DNA of 64,000 bases, taken from contig CP045205.1 in the NCBI GenBank assembly GCA_009363175.1, positions 3,844,001 through 3,908,000 of the forward strand. The letters run 5' to 3'. This document shows positions 46,086 through 55,200 of the stretch, piece after piece (the stretch's first letter is position 1; each line of letters begins with the position of its first letter). Under the pieces are notes generated by a model that did not search any database, was not told where the DNA came from, and saw only the letters and a list, made by a program, of their open reading frames with translations. A program made the translations under genes and the position numbers. Source of the stretch: Citrobacter telavivensis (GTDB lineage: Bacteria; Pseudomonadota; Gammaproteobacteria; Enterobacterales; Enterobacteriaceae).

Positions 46086-48530
46086 TTACACCTTCTCAAC
46101 CTGAACAAGGTTCGTATGTGACGGGTTCCCCTTCGCCAGAGGAGATGGGCGCTGCGTGGTCAACACGTTGATGCAACCGCCCTGGTCAATGCGTTTCGTA
46201 TCCGGGTCATACCAGGCCCCCTCACCTAACGCGACCACGCCTGGCATCATACGCGGCGTCACTTTCGCCTCAATATGGAGCTCTCCGCGGCCGTTGAAGA
46301 TGCGGACCTTATCACCATTGCGGATACCCCGTTTTTGCGCGTCCAGTGGATTGATCCACATCTCCTGGCAGCACGCCGCTTTCAGGACATCAACGTTGCC
46401 ATAAGTCGAGTGGACTCGGGATTTATAGTGGAAGCCCGTTAGCTGTAGCGGATAATCTTTGGTCAACGGATCGTTGTAGTTCTCAAAACCCGGCGTGTAG
46501 ATCGGCAATGGATCGATGACATCGCCTTCTGGCAGTTCCCAGGTGGCGGCAATCTCTGCCAGCTCCTGCGAGTAGATCTCGATTTTACACGACGGTGTCG
46601 TCAACGGATTAGCCTGCGGATCGTCGCGGAACGCCTTGTAGGCCACATGATGCCCTTGCGGATCGCGCTGTTTAAACAGACCCTGTTTACGGAATTCCTC
46701 AAAGGTCGGCAGTTCCGGAATGGCTTGACGCGACTGTTCGTACAGATGACGCATCCACTCTTCCTGAGTGCGCCCTTCGGTAAACTGCGACTCGACACCC
46801 AGACGCTTCGCCAACTCGCTGGTCATTTCATAGATGGTTTTGCATTCGAAACGCGGCTTGATGGCCCGATCGGCGAAAATAACGTAGGACATATTCCCGC
46901 AGGAAGCATCCAGCGCGAAGTCCATCTGCTCAGAAGCCGTACAGTCAGGCAACAGGATATCGGCATACTTCGCCGACGACGTCATGTGGCAGTCGATGAC
47001 GACAATCATTTCGCACTTCTTGTCATCCTGGAGGATGTCGTGCGTGCGGTTGATCTCTGAGTGCTGGTTGATAAGACAGTTACCGGCGTAGTTCCAGATC
47101 ATCTTAATCGGCACGTCGAGTTTGTCTTTACCGCGCACCCCATCACGCAGCGCGGTCATTTCCGGACCACGCTCAATGGCATCGGTCCACATAAACATGG
47201 AGATACTGGTTTCTACCGGGTTTTCCAGCGTGGGCATCCGTACAAACGGCAAATCGTAAGAGCCTTCACGTGCGCCGCTGTTGCCACCGTTAATCCCGAC
47301 GTTACCGGTCAGAATGGCCAGCATAGAAATAGCACGGGTGGCGATCTCGCCATTCGCGTGACGCTGCGGTCCCCATCCCTGGCTGATGTAGGCCGGTTTA
47401 GCACTGCCAATTTCACGCGCCAGTTTGATAATACGGTCTGCCGGAATGCCGGTAATTTGCGCCGCCCATTCAGGCGTTTTTGGCGTACCGTCATTCCCCT
47501 GCCCCAGAATATAGGCCTTATAGTGACCATTTTTCGGCGCGCTGGCAGGCAAGGTTTTCTCGTCGTAGCCCACACAGTACTTATCGAGGAACGGCTGATC
47601 GACCATATTCTCAGTAATCAGCACATAAGCCAGCGCATTCACCAGCGCCGCATCGGTACCCGGGCGAATCGGGATCCACTCGTCTTCTCGACCGGCCCCG
47701 GTGTCGGTATAGCGCGGATCGATAATGATCATCCGCGCATTCGATTTCTGTCGCGCCTGTTCCAGATAGTAGGTGACCCCACCGCCACTCATGCGGGTTT
47801 CGCCAGGGTTGTTACCGAACAGTACGACCAGCTTACTGTTTTCGATGTCAGACGGGCTGTTACCATCCGCCCAGCCGCCGTAGGTATAGTTCAGCCCCGC
47901 CGCAATTTGCGCGGAGGAGTAGTCGCCATAGTGGTTCAGGTAACCGCCGCAGCAGTTCATCAAACGTGCCACCAGGGTATCTCCTGGCGGCCATGAGCGA
48001 GTCATCGTACCGCCCAGCGTACCGGTGCCGTAGTTCAGGTAGATGGACTCGTTACCGTAATCCTTAATCAGACGCTGCATATTGCTGGCGATGAGGTCGT
48101 AAGCCTCATCCCAACTGATGCGCTCGAATTTACCTTCTCCGCGCTTGCCCACGCGTTTCATCGGGTATTTCAGGCGATCCGGGTTATAGACGCGACGGCG
48201 CATGGAGCGACCACGCAGACAGGCACGCACCTGATGCAGGCCGTCATAGTTGTCATCACCGGTATTGTCGGTTTCAACGTATTTGATTTCACCATCCACA
48301 ACATGCATGCGCAACGGGCAACGACTCCCGCAGTTCACAGTGCACGCGCTCCAGATGACTTTTTCACTGGCCTGCGCCGGACTCAGGGCTTCGGCTGCAT
48401 TGGCGATTCGGGTAAATGGCAGGGTAAACGCGCTACTGGCCATCGCCAGTCCGCCTATGGCCGTCGTTTTGACTAAACCACGACGACTCACCTCCGCTGC
48501 CATCACGGCATCAGGGATCTTAGTTTTCAT
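46086..48530 (-). CDS. dmsA: DMSO reductase catalytic subunit DmsA
   Basis: Molybdopterin enzyme of 814 residues that reduces DMSO and related N- and S-oxides in anaerobic respiration. It has a twin-arginine signal (SRRGLVKTTAIGG). A proximal [4Fe-4S] motif follows in CTVNCGSRCPLRMHVV, with its last cysteine in VRACLRGRS. The molybdenum-ligating serine is expected in HYGDYSSAQIAAG, and bis-MGD contacts continue to the C terminus. The upstream gap holds NarL-like and weak FNR-like sites. It leads dmsABC. Confidence 0.97.
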   Translation of the reverse strand: MKTKIPDAVMAAEVSRRGLVKTTAIGGLAMASSAFTLPFTRIANAAEALSPAQASEKVIWSACTVNCGSRCPLRMHVVDGEIKYVETDNTGDDNYDGLHQVRACLRGRSMRRRVYNPDRLKYPMKRVGKRGEGKFERISWDEAYDLIASNMQRLIKDYGNESIYLNYGTGTLGGTMTRSWPPGDTLVARLMNCCGGYLNHYGDYSSAQIAAGLNYTYGGWADGNSPSDIENSKLVVLFGNNPGETRMSGGGVTYYLEQARQKSNARMIIIDPRYTDTGAGREDEWIPIRPGTDAALVNALAYVLITENMVDQPFLDKYCVGYDEKTLPASAPKNGHYKAYILGQGNDGTPKTPEWAAQITGIPADRIIKLAREIGSAKPAYISQGWGPQRHANGEIATRAISMLAILTGNVGINGGNSGAREGSYDLPFVRMPTLENPVETSISMFMWTDAIERGPEMTALRDGVRGKDKLDVPIKMIWNYAGNCLINQHSEINRTHDILQDDKKCEMIVVIDCHMTSSAKYADILLPDCTASEQMDFALDASCGNMSYVIFADRAIKPRFECKTIYEMTSELAKRLGVESQFTEGRTQEEWMRHLYEQSRQAIPELPTFEEFRKQGLFKQRDPQGHHVAYKAFRDDPQANPLTTPSCKIEIYSQELAEIAATWELPEGDVIDPLPIYTPGFENYNDPLTKDYPLQLTGFHYKSRVHSTYGNVDVLKAACCQEMWINPLDAQKRGIRNGDKVRIFNGRGELHIEAKVTPRMMPGVVALGEGAWYDPDTKRIDQGGCINVLTTQRPSPLAKGNPSHTNLVQVEKV

Positions 48531-48672
48531 AAAGACTCACTCTGCTTGCTTACAGTAAAAAAAAAGAAATTGATGTTATTATTTGAGTAGTTACACAGCG
48601 GTATATAGTTTTATATATAGCGATTTCATAGGATAATAGCGCAAAATGCTGAATTCCGTTCAAAGGTAATAT

Positions 48673-48709
48673 TACCCCCAAGGGAGTAATGATTATTGTC
48701 CGGCGTCAA
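48673..48709 (-). promoter_or_regulatory. NarL-type 7-2-7 site and weak FNR-like site upstream of dmsA
   Basis: TACCCCC-AA-GGGAGTA (48673-48688) is an inverted pair of heptamers in the 7-2-7 arrangement used by NarL/NarP. Each half differs from TACYYMT only at the last base. TTGTCCGGCGTCAA (48696-48709) matches the FNR consensus at 7 of 10 defined bases. Nitrate repression through NarL and activation by FNR are known for E. coli dmsA. The rest of the 188-base gap between dmsA and the serS terminator shows nothing clear. Confidence 0.45.
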
Positions 48710-48717
48710 ACAGGCAT

Positions 48718-48744
48718 AAAAAAAGCGCCCAAAGGCGCTTTTTA
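48718..48744 (-). terminator. Rho-independent terminator of serS
   Basis: Read leftward, AAAGCGCC, TTT, GGGCGCTTT is followed by TTTT, 20 bases past the serS stop (48764). Confidence 0.9.
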
Positions 48745-48763
48745 GAAAGGGATGAAGCGAGGA

Positions 48764-50056
48764 TTAACCAATATATTCCAGTCCGTTCATGTACGGACGC
48801 AGCACTTCTGGTACCTGGATACGGCCATCAGCCTGCTGGTAGTTTTCCATCACGGCCACCAGCGTACGACCTACTGCCAGACCAGAGCCGTTCAGGGTAT
48901 GCACCAGGCGGGTCTTTTTGTCAGACTTGCTGCGGCAGCGTGCCTGCATACGGCGCGCCTGGAAATCCCAGACGTTAGAGCAGGACGAGATCTCGCGATA
49001 GGTATTCTGTGCCGGTACCCACACTTCCAGATCGTAGGTTTTGCATGCGCCGAAGCCCATGTCGCCGGTGCAAAGAATAATTTTGCGATACGGTAGGCCC
49101 AGCAGTTGCAGAACTTTCTCAGCATGGCCGGTCATCTCTTCCAGCGCCGCCATTGAATCTTCCGGGCGAACAATCTGTACCATTTCAACTTTGTCGAACT
49201 GGTGCATACGGATCAGGCCACGAGTATCACGACCGTAAGAACCCGCTTCCGAGCGGAAGCACGGCGTATGCGCCGTCATTTTGATCGGCAACTGATCTTC
49301 GTCGATGATCTCATCACGCACCAGGTTGGTCAGCGGGACTTCCGCCGTCGGGATCAGCGCGTAGTTACTGCTGTCAGCCTCTTCTTCAAGCGGACGAGTA
49401 TGGAACAGATCGCCAGCAAATTTCGGTAACTGACCGGTACCGTACAGGGTGTCATGGTTGACCAGATACGGCACATAATTTTCGCTGTAGCCATGCTGCT
49501 CAGTGTGCAGATCGAGCATGAACTGCGAGAGCGCACGATGCATACGGGCAATCTGCCCTTTCATCACCACGAAACGGGAGCCTGTCAGCTTAACGGCGGC
49601 AGCAAAGTCCAGACCGGCATGCATTTCACCCAGCGTGACGTGATCGCGAACTTCAAAATCAAACGCGCGCGGGGTACCCCAGCGGCTGACTTCAACGTTA
49701 TCGTTCTCGTCTTTACCGACCGGGACATCGTCAGCAGGCAGGTTCGGAATGGTCAGCGCGATATCGCGGATCTCAGTCTGTAAAGCATCCAGCTCCGCTT
49801 TTGCGGCATCCAGTTCTTCGCCCAGTTTGTTCACTTCCAGACGTAAAGGCTCGATGTCTTCCCCGCGCGCTTTCGCCTGGCCGATGGATTTCGATCGAGA
49901 GTTACGCTCTGCCTGCAGGTTTTCGGTATTGACCTGCAAAACTTTACGACGCTCTTCAAGAGCGCGCAGCTTATCTACATCCAGCTTAAAGCCCCGGCGT
50001 GCCAGTTTTTCAGCGACTGCGTCTGGCTCATTACGCAGCAGATTGGGATCGAGCAT
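48764..50056 (-). CDS. serS: Seryl-tRNA synthetase
   Basis: Class II synthetase of 430 residues that charges tRNA-Ser and tRNA-Sec. The N-terminal long antiparallel coiled coil (about 30-100) reaches the tRNA long arm. Catalytic motifs follow: motif 2 near PCFRSEAGSYGRDTRGLIR and motif 3 near NGSGLAVGRTLVAV. The start is the ATG giving MLDPNLLRNEPDAV; the longer frame is not conserved. It is downstream of rarA on the same strand with a 92-base gap. Confidence 0.98.
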   Translation of the reverse strand: MLDPNLLRNEPDAVAEKLARRGFKLDVDKLRALEERRKVLQVNTENLQAERNSRSKSIGQAKARGEDIEPLRLEVNKLGEELDAAKAELDALQTEIRDIALTIPNLPADDVPVGKDENDNVEVSRWGTPRAFDFEVRDHVTLGEMHAGLDFAAAVKLTGSRFVVMKGQIARMHRALSQFMLDLHTEQHGYSENYVPYLVNHDTLYGTGQLPKFAGDLFHTRPLEEEADSSNYALIPTAEVPLTNLVRDEIIDEDQLPIKMTAHTPCFRSEAGSYGRDTRGLIRMHQFDKVEMVQIVRPEDSMAALEEMTGHAEKVLQLLGLPYRKIILCTGDMGFGACKTYDLEVWVPAQNTYREISSCSNVWDFQARRMQARCRSKSDKKTRLVHTLNGSGLAVGRTLVAVMENYQQADGRIQVPEVLRPYMNGLEYIG

Positions 50057-50091
50057 GCTTATCCTGTGCTTATCGAATTGAAAGAGGAAAA

Positions 50092-50114
50092 TGTGACCAC
50101 AGCCTGCGGTCACA
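50092..50114 (-). terminator. Hairpin after rarA, possible terminator
   Basis: TGTGACC and GGTCACA form a 7-base stem with a 9-base loop in the rarA-serS gap. The leftward flank is T-rich (TTTTCCTCTTT). Confidence 0.5.
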
Positions 50115-50148
50115 GGGATACAGTGCCAACATTACCGCAACGCCTGCG

Positions 50149-51492
50149 CTAACGGTAGCGTTTTATAGGGCTATTTTGATCCTGTCCGGCGAGCCAGGCG
50201 AGCTTTTCGCCAATCTTACCCTCAAGACCTCTGTTTGTGGGGTGATAATAGCGTGTTTGTGCCATCTCCTGCGGGAAATAGTCCTCGCCGGCGGCATAGG
50301 CATTCGGTTCATCATGCGCGTAGCGATATTCCTGACCGTAGCCCATCTCTTTCATCAGTTTCGTCGGCGCATTGCGCAGATGGACAGGTACGTCATAGTC
50401 AGGGCGTTCACGGGCATCGGACATCGCCGCTTTGAATGCGGTATACACCGCATTACTTTTCGGTGCGCAGGCCAGATAGACAATCGCCTGCGCGATGGCG
50501 CGTTCGCCTTCAGCAGGCCCCACACGCGTAAAGCAGTCCCAGGCGGAGATCGCCACCTGCATCGCACGCGGATCGGCATTGCCCACATCCTCGGAGGCAA
50601 TAGCCAGACAGCGACGCGCCACGTACAGCGGATCGCCCCCCGCCGTAATGATGCGCGCATACCAGTAAAGTGCCGCATCCGGCGCGCTGCCGCGAACCGA
50701 TTTATGCAATGCGGAAATGAGATCGTAGAAGCGGTCACCTTTGTTATCGAAACGCGCGCTGCGCTCGCCGGCAATTTCGGTCAACAGCGCGGGCAGCAAT
50801 ACCCGCTTACCGCTGTCATCCACTTCCGCCATGTCGGCCATCATTTCCAGCGTGTTCAGCGCCCGACGCGCATCGCCGTTGACCAGCTCCGCGATTGCTC
50901 TGCGGGTGTCATCCGGTAGAACAATATTCTGCCCACCGTAACCCCGCGCCTTGTCTTCCATCGCCTGACGCAGAACCTGCTCGATATCTTCCGTCGTCAG
51001 CGACTTGAGCAAATAGACGCGCGCACGCGACAGCAGTGCGGAATTTAGCTCAAAAGAGGGGTTCTCGGTGGTAGCCCCGATAAAGGTGATGGTGCCGTCT
51101 TCAATGTGCGGCAGGAACGCATCCTGTTGGCTTTTGTTGAAGCGATGAACTTCGTCAACAAACAGGATGGTGCGACGCCCGGCATTACGACTCTGCCGGG
51201 CGCGTTCGATGGCTTCACGGATCTCTTTCACGCCGGAGGTGACGGCTGAAATCCGCTCAACGTCGGCATCGGCGTAGCGGGCAATCACTTCAGCAAGCGT
51301 GGTTTTTCCGGTGCCTGGCGGTCCCCACAAAATCATGGAGTGCAGGTGTCCGGCTTCAATCGCGCGCGGCAATGGTTTGCCCGCAGCCAACAGGTGCTGC
51401 TGACCAATATACTGCGCTAAATTTTCTGGCCGCATCCGCGCGGCCAGTGGCTGAAAGGTATTATCAGAAAAATCGAGCGACAGGTTGCTCAC
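50149..51492 (-). CDS. rarA: Replication-associated recombination factor RarA
   Basis: AAA+ ATPase of 447 residues, MgsA/WRNIP1 family, that acts at stalled replication forks and opens duplex ends. Walker A GPPGTGKT is at 57-64 and Walker B in ILFVDEVHRFNK. The arginine finger and clamp-loader-like lid follow. It lies eight bases downstream of lolA, in the order lolA-rarA, and in front of serS. Confidence 0.97.
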   Translation of the reverse strand: MSNLSLDFSDNTFQPLAARMRPENLAQYIGQQHLLAAGKPLPRAIEAGHLHSMILWGPPGTGKTTLAEVIARYADADVERISAVTSGVKEIREAIERARQSRNAGRRTILFVDEVHRFNKSQQDAFLPHIEDGTITFIGATTENPSFELNSALLSRARVYLLKSLTTEDIEQVLRQAMEDKARGYGGQNIVLPDDTRRAIAELVNGDARRALNTLEMMADMAEVDDSGKRVLLPALLTEIAGERSARFDNKGDRFYDLISALHKSVRGSAPDAALYWYARIITAGGDPLYVARRCLAIASEDVGNADPRAMQVAISAWDCFTRVGPAEGERAIAQAIVYLACAPKSNAVYTAFKAAMSDARERPDYDVPVHLRNAPTKLMKEMGYGQEYRYAHDEPNAYAAGEDYFPQEMAQTRYYHPTNRGLEGKIGEKLAWLAGQDQNSPIKRYR

Positions 51493-51500
51493 TGATGCCT

Positions 51501-52112
51501 CTACTTACGTTGGTCGTCTACCGTTACGCCTTGCGGTGGAGTAAAGGTGAATTTCGATGCGTCAACGGTGCCATTCTGCTGCGATTTCAGCTGATAGCTG
51601 CTGCGCTGGTCATCCTGCTCCACGGCGCTGAACTGATGAATGGTCCCGTCGCGGCCCACATTGATAGTGAACTGTTTCAGGTTGCCGTTGCTGGTTTTTG
51701 GCGTCAGGACGAAGTCATCTCCGTTCTGCTTGATATTGTACTGCTGCCAGTCGCTGGACTGATTGCGGGCAATCAGCATAAACGGTGTGTTGCCGGTGGC
51801 GTCTTTCAACCATGTCGCGGTGGCCTGCTCAACAAACGGGTTAAAGAACCATAGCGTTTTACCATCAGAAACCAGAATGCTTTCGTCAGGCTGCGTCATG
51901 TGCCAGTTAAACAGGTTTGGACGCTTCACCCACAAATCACCCTGACCTTCCTGAACAGCGGCACCGCTGCCATCGGTCACTTTCTGCGTAAAGCTGGCGT
52001 GGAAGCTGCTCACTTTATCCAGACGACTTTTCAGATCGCTGGCGGCATCCGCCCAAACGCTGCTTACCACGAATCCTGAGAGTAATGCACAGGTGATTGC
52101 GATTCTTTTCAT
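51501..52112 (-). CDS. lolA: Outer-membrane lipoprotein carrier protein LolA
   Basis: Periplasmic chaperone of 203 residues that carries lipoproteins from LolCDE to LolB. The signal peptide MKRIAITCALLSGFVVSSVWA is followed by DAASDLKSRLDKVSSFHASF, the conserved start of the mature protein. The half-barrel fold and hydrophobic cavity strands are recognisable by similarity to E. coli LolA along the whole length. It lies 111 bases downstream of ftsK. Confidence 0.97.
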   Translation of the reverse strand: MKRIAITCALLSGFVVSSVWADAASDLKSRLDKVSSFHASFTQKVTDGSGAAVQEGQGDLWVKRPNLFNWHMTQPDESILVSDGKTLWFFNPFVEQATATWLKDATGNTPFMLIARNQSSDWQQYNIKQNGDDFVLTPKTSNGNLKQFTINVGRDGTIHQFSAVEQDDQRSSYQLKSQQNGTVDASKFTFTPPQGVTVDDQRK

Positions 52113-52223
52113 TGTTATTCCTCAAAATACGTCACTCCCGACCGGGAGATCCCTCTGCTATCCATTCCAGGCCAAAAATCAGCGTGAGGAAAGTAGACAA
52201 TACTGAATTACGTAACTTTGCAC

Positions 52224-55200
52224 TTAGTCAAACGGCGGTGGAGCCAGCACTTCGCGATTGCCGTTATGGCCCTGTTCGCTGACGATCCCCTGCGCTTCCA
52301 TCTGTTCGATGATGCGTGCCGCGCGGTTGTAGCCAATGCGGAACTGGCGCTGTACGCCGGAGATGGACGCTTTATGTTTCTCCGTCACAAAGTTAACCGC
52401 TTGATCAAATAACGGATCCAGCTCTTCGCCGCCGTCAAAGCCACCACCGCCACCTTCACTTTCGCTGTCGGAGGTGATGCCATCCACATACTGCGGACGC
52501 CCACGTGCCTTCCAGTCCTGAACCACCGCATGCACTTCCTGGTCACGGACAAATGCGCCGTGAACACGCACTGGCATTGTGGAGTTCGGCCCGGAGTAAA
52601 GCATATCCCCCATCCCCAGCAGCGATTCTGCACCGCCCTGATCGAGGATGGTACGCGAGTCAATCTTACTGGACACGGTGAAGGCAATACGGGTCGGAAT
52701 GTTGGCCTTGATCAGACCCGTAATCACGTCAACCGACGGACGCTGCGTCGCCAGCACCAGGTGGATCCCTGCCGCACGGGCTTTTTGCGCCAGTCGGGCA
52801 ATCAACTCTTCAACTTTCTTACCGACGGTCATCATCAGGTCGGCAAATTCATCCACCAGCACAACGATATACGGCAGTTTTTCCAGTACCGGATGCTGTG
52901 CATCCATACTGTCACCCGGCTTCCAGTACGGATCCGGAATCGGACGCCCCATCCGCGCGGCTTCGGCAATCTTCTCGTTGTAACCCGCCAGATTACGCAC
53001 GCCCAGAGCGGACATCAGCTTGTAACGGCGCTCCATCTCGTTAACGCTCCAGCGCAGGGCGTTGGCGGCGTCTTTCATATCGGTGACGACCTCCGTCAGC
53101 AAATGCGGAATGCCTTCGTAAACCGACAGTTCCAGCATTTTCGGGTCGATCATGATGAAGCGAACGTCTTCCGGTTGCGCCTTGTAAAGCATGCTGAGGA
53201 TCATCGCATTCACACCAACCGATTTACCCGAACCGGTTGTACCCGCCACTAACAGGTGTGGCATTTTCGCCAGGTCAGCCACCACCGGATCGCCAGCAAT
53301 ATCTTTACCCAGCACGACGGTCAGCGGCGACGGGTTTTCACGGAATTTCGCGTTATCCAGCACTTCACGCAGATAAACGGTCTGCCGTTTTTTGTTCGGC
53401 AATTCCAGGCCTACGTAGGGTTTGCCCGGAATCACTTCCACCACGCGTACAGCGATGGTCGAAAGCGAACGCGCCAGGTCACGAGAGAGGTTGGAAATAC
53501 GGGCAGCCTTCACGCCCGGTGCCAGATTCAGTTCAAAACGCGTGATCACCGGACCTGGAGAGTAATTCACCACATCAGCCTTGATGCGGAAGTCAGCCAG
53601 ACGGGCTTCAACCAGTCGCGCCATTTGTTCCAGCGCAAAGGTATCAACCGGCTCGACTTCGCTCGGCGGCTGCGTCAGCAGATCCAGCGACGGCAACGGC
53701 GTCGTCGGTCTTTGCAGCGGACGACTGTCACCGTTGCGCATCAGCAACGGGTGAATCAGACTTTCCTGCGGCTGAGGCGCTGCGGGTTGCTGCGGGACCA
53801 TCGGCTGTTGTGGCTGCTGATACTGCGGCTGCGGGACCACCGGCTGTTGCGGCTGTTGATACTGCGGCTGCGGGGTCACCGGCTGTTGCGGCTGCTGATA
53901 CTGCGGCTGAGGGACCACCGGCTGTTGTGGCTGCTGATACTGCGGCTGCGGGGCCACCGGTTGTTGCGGCTGCTGATACTGCGGCTGCGGGACCACCGGC
54001 TGTTGCGGCTGTTGATACTGCGGCTGCTGTGGCTGCTGAACAGGCACAGGCTCCGGCATCACGCCCGGCGTAAACAACGGCTCATGCGGGCCATTATCCA
54101 CCAGCGTTTTCATCGGTGAAAACTCAAAATCATCCAGCGAGAACGGATTCGCTCCCGTAGGTTGCTCACCGGCATAGCGTTGCTGCTGCGAAGAGGCAAA
54201 CTGGCGCGCCAGTTCGGCTTCTGCAGCGACATCTTCATCGTCAGCCTGCGTCACATCTCGCGGATACTCATCGCCATAACGACTTTGCTGTGACTGGGCG
54301 AACTGACGAGCCAGTTCATCCTGCTGCATGGCGTCGATTTCATCATCGCTGTATTGCGGATCGTGCTGCCCGGCCTCACGTACTCTCTCCTCAGCCATAC
54401 GCTGAGACGGTAATTTAATGCCATACGATGCCAGCTCACGGCGCGTCGGTACGCGCACGCGGTTCGGACGAGGCAACTGTGGACCAATCCCTTCTTTCAC
54501 CTGCGGACGCGGCGCGCCGCCGTTCGCGAGGCTGAAGATCGGCGCTGCTGCTGCCGCAGTCGCACCGGCTGATAACGTCGCATCCTTCACGCCTGCGGCG
54601 ATCGGTGCAATAGCCGCTGCGGCGTCGACTGGCGGTATGGAAGGCGCGGCTGATGGCGCAGGAGCCACCGATTCCAGCGCGTTAACGGGCTCAGGAATCG
54701 GCTGATACCATGCCGCCAGTTGCTCGCGTTCACGCGCGCGCTTCTCTTCCACCTCTTCAAAATAGTACAGCGGCGGACGCGCAGGTTTCGTCTCTTCCAC
54801 CACCGGTTCAGGCTCTGCAACAGGCATCTGCTGAACCACAGGTTCCTGCGGCCCTGGCTGATAAGCCGGTTGATGATAATTCGGTTGTTGAACGGGCTCT
54901 GACGGATAAACCGACTCAGGTTGCCAGGGTTGTTCTGGCGCAGGCTGCGGTTGCTGCCACGGTTGCTGCGGTACGCCTGGCTGTAAATAACCTGTTTCAG
55001 GGCCAACAGGCGCAGTGTATTGCTGTTCAGTCGGAACGGGCTGTTGCCATGACTCATACTGCGCGTGTTGCGGTTGCGCATACTGAGCGTGTGGCGGATA
55101 GCCTTCCGGCGCCGGAGCGATAGCCGGCTCGCCGGTTTGCGGCCCTGGAACAGGCTGCCATTCAACGGCAGGTTGTACAGAAACGGTTTCCGCTCCCGAC

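Noticed and set aside
47061..47996. 311-codon open frame antisense to dmsA
   Set aside because: Codon-bias shadow of dmsA with no recognisable motif.
53794..54027. CRISPR-like regular array
   Set aside because: Repeats are directly adjacent with no unique spacers and lie in frame inside ftsK, encoding a Pro/Gln repeat. It is a coding minisatellite.
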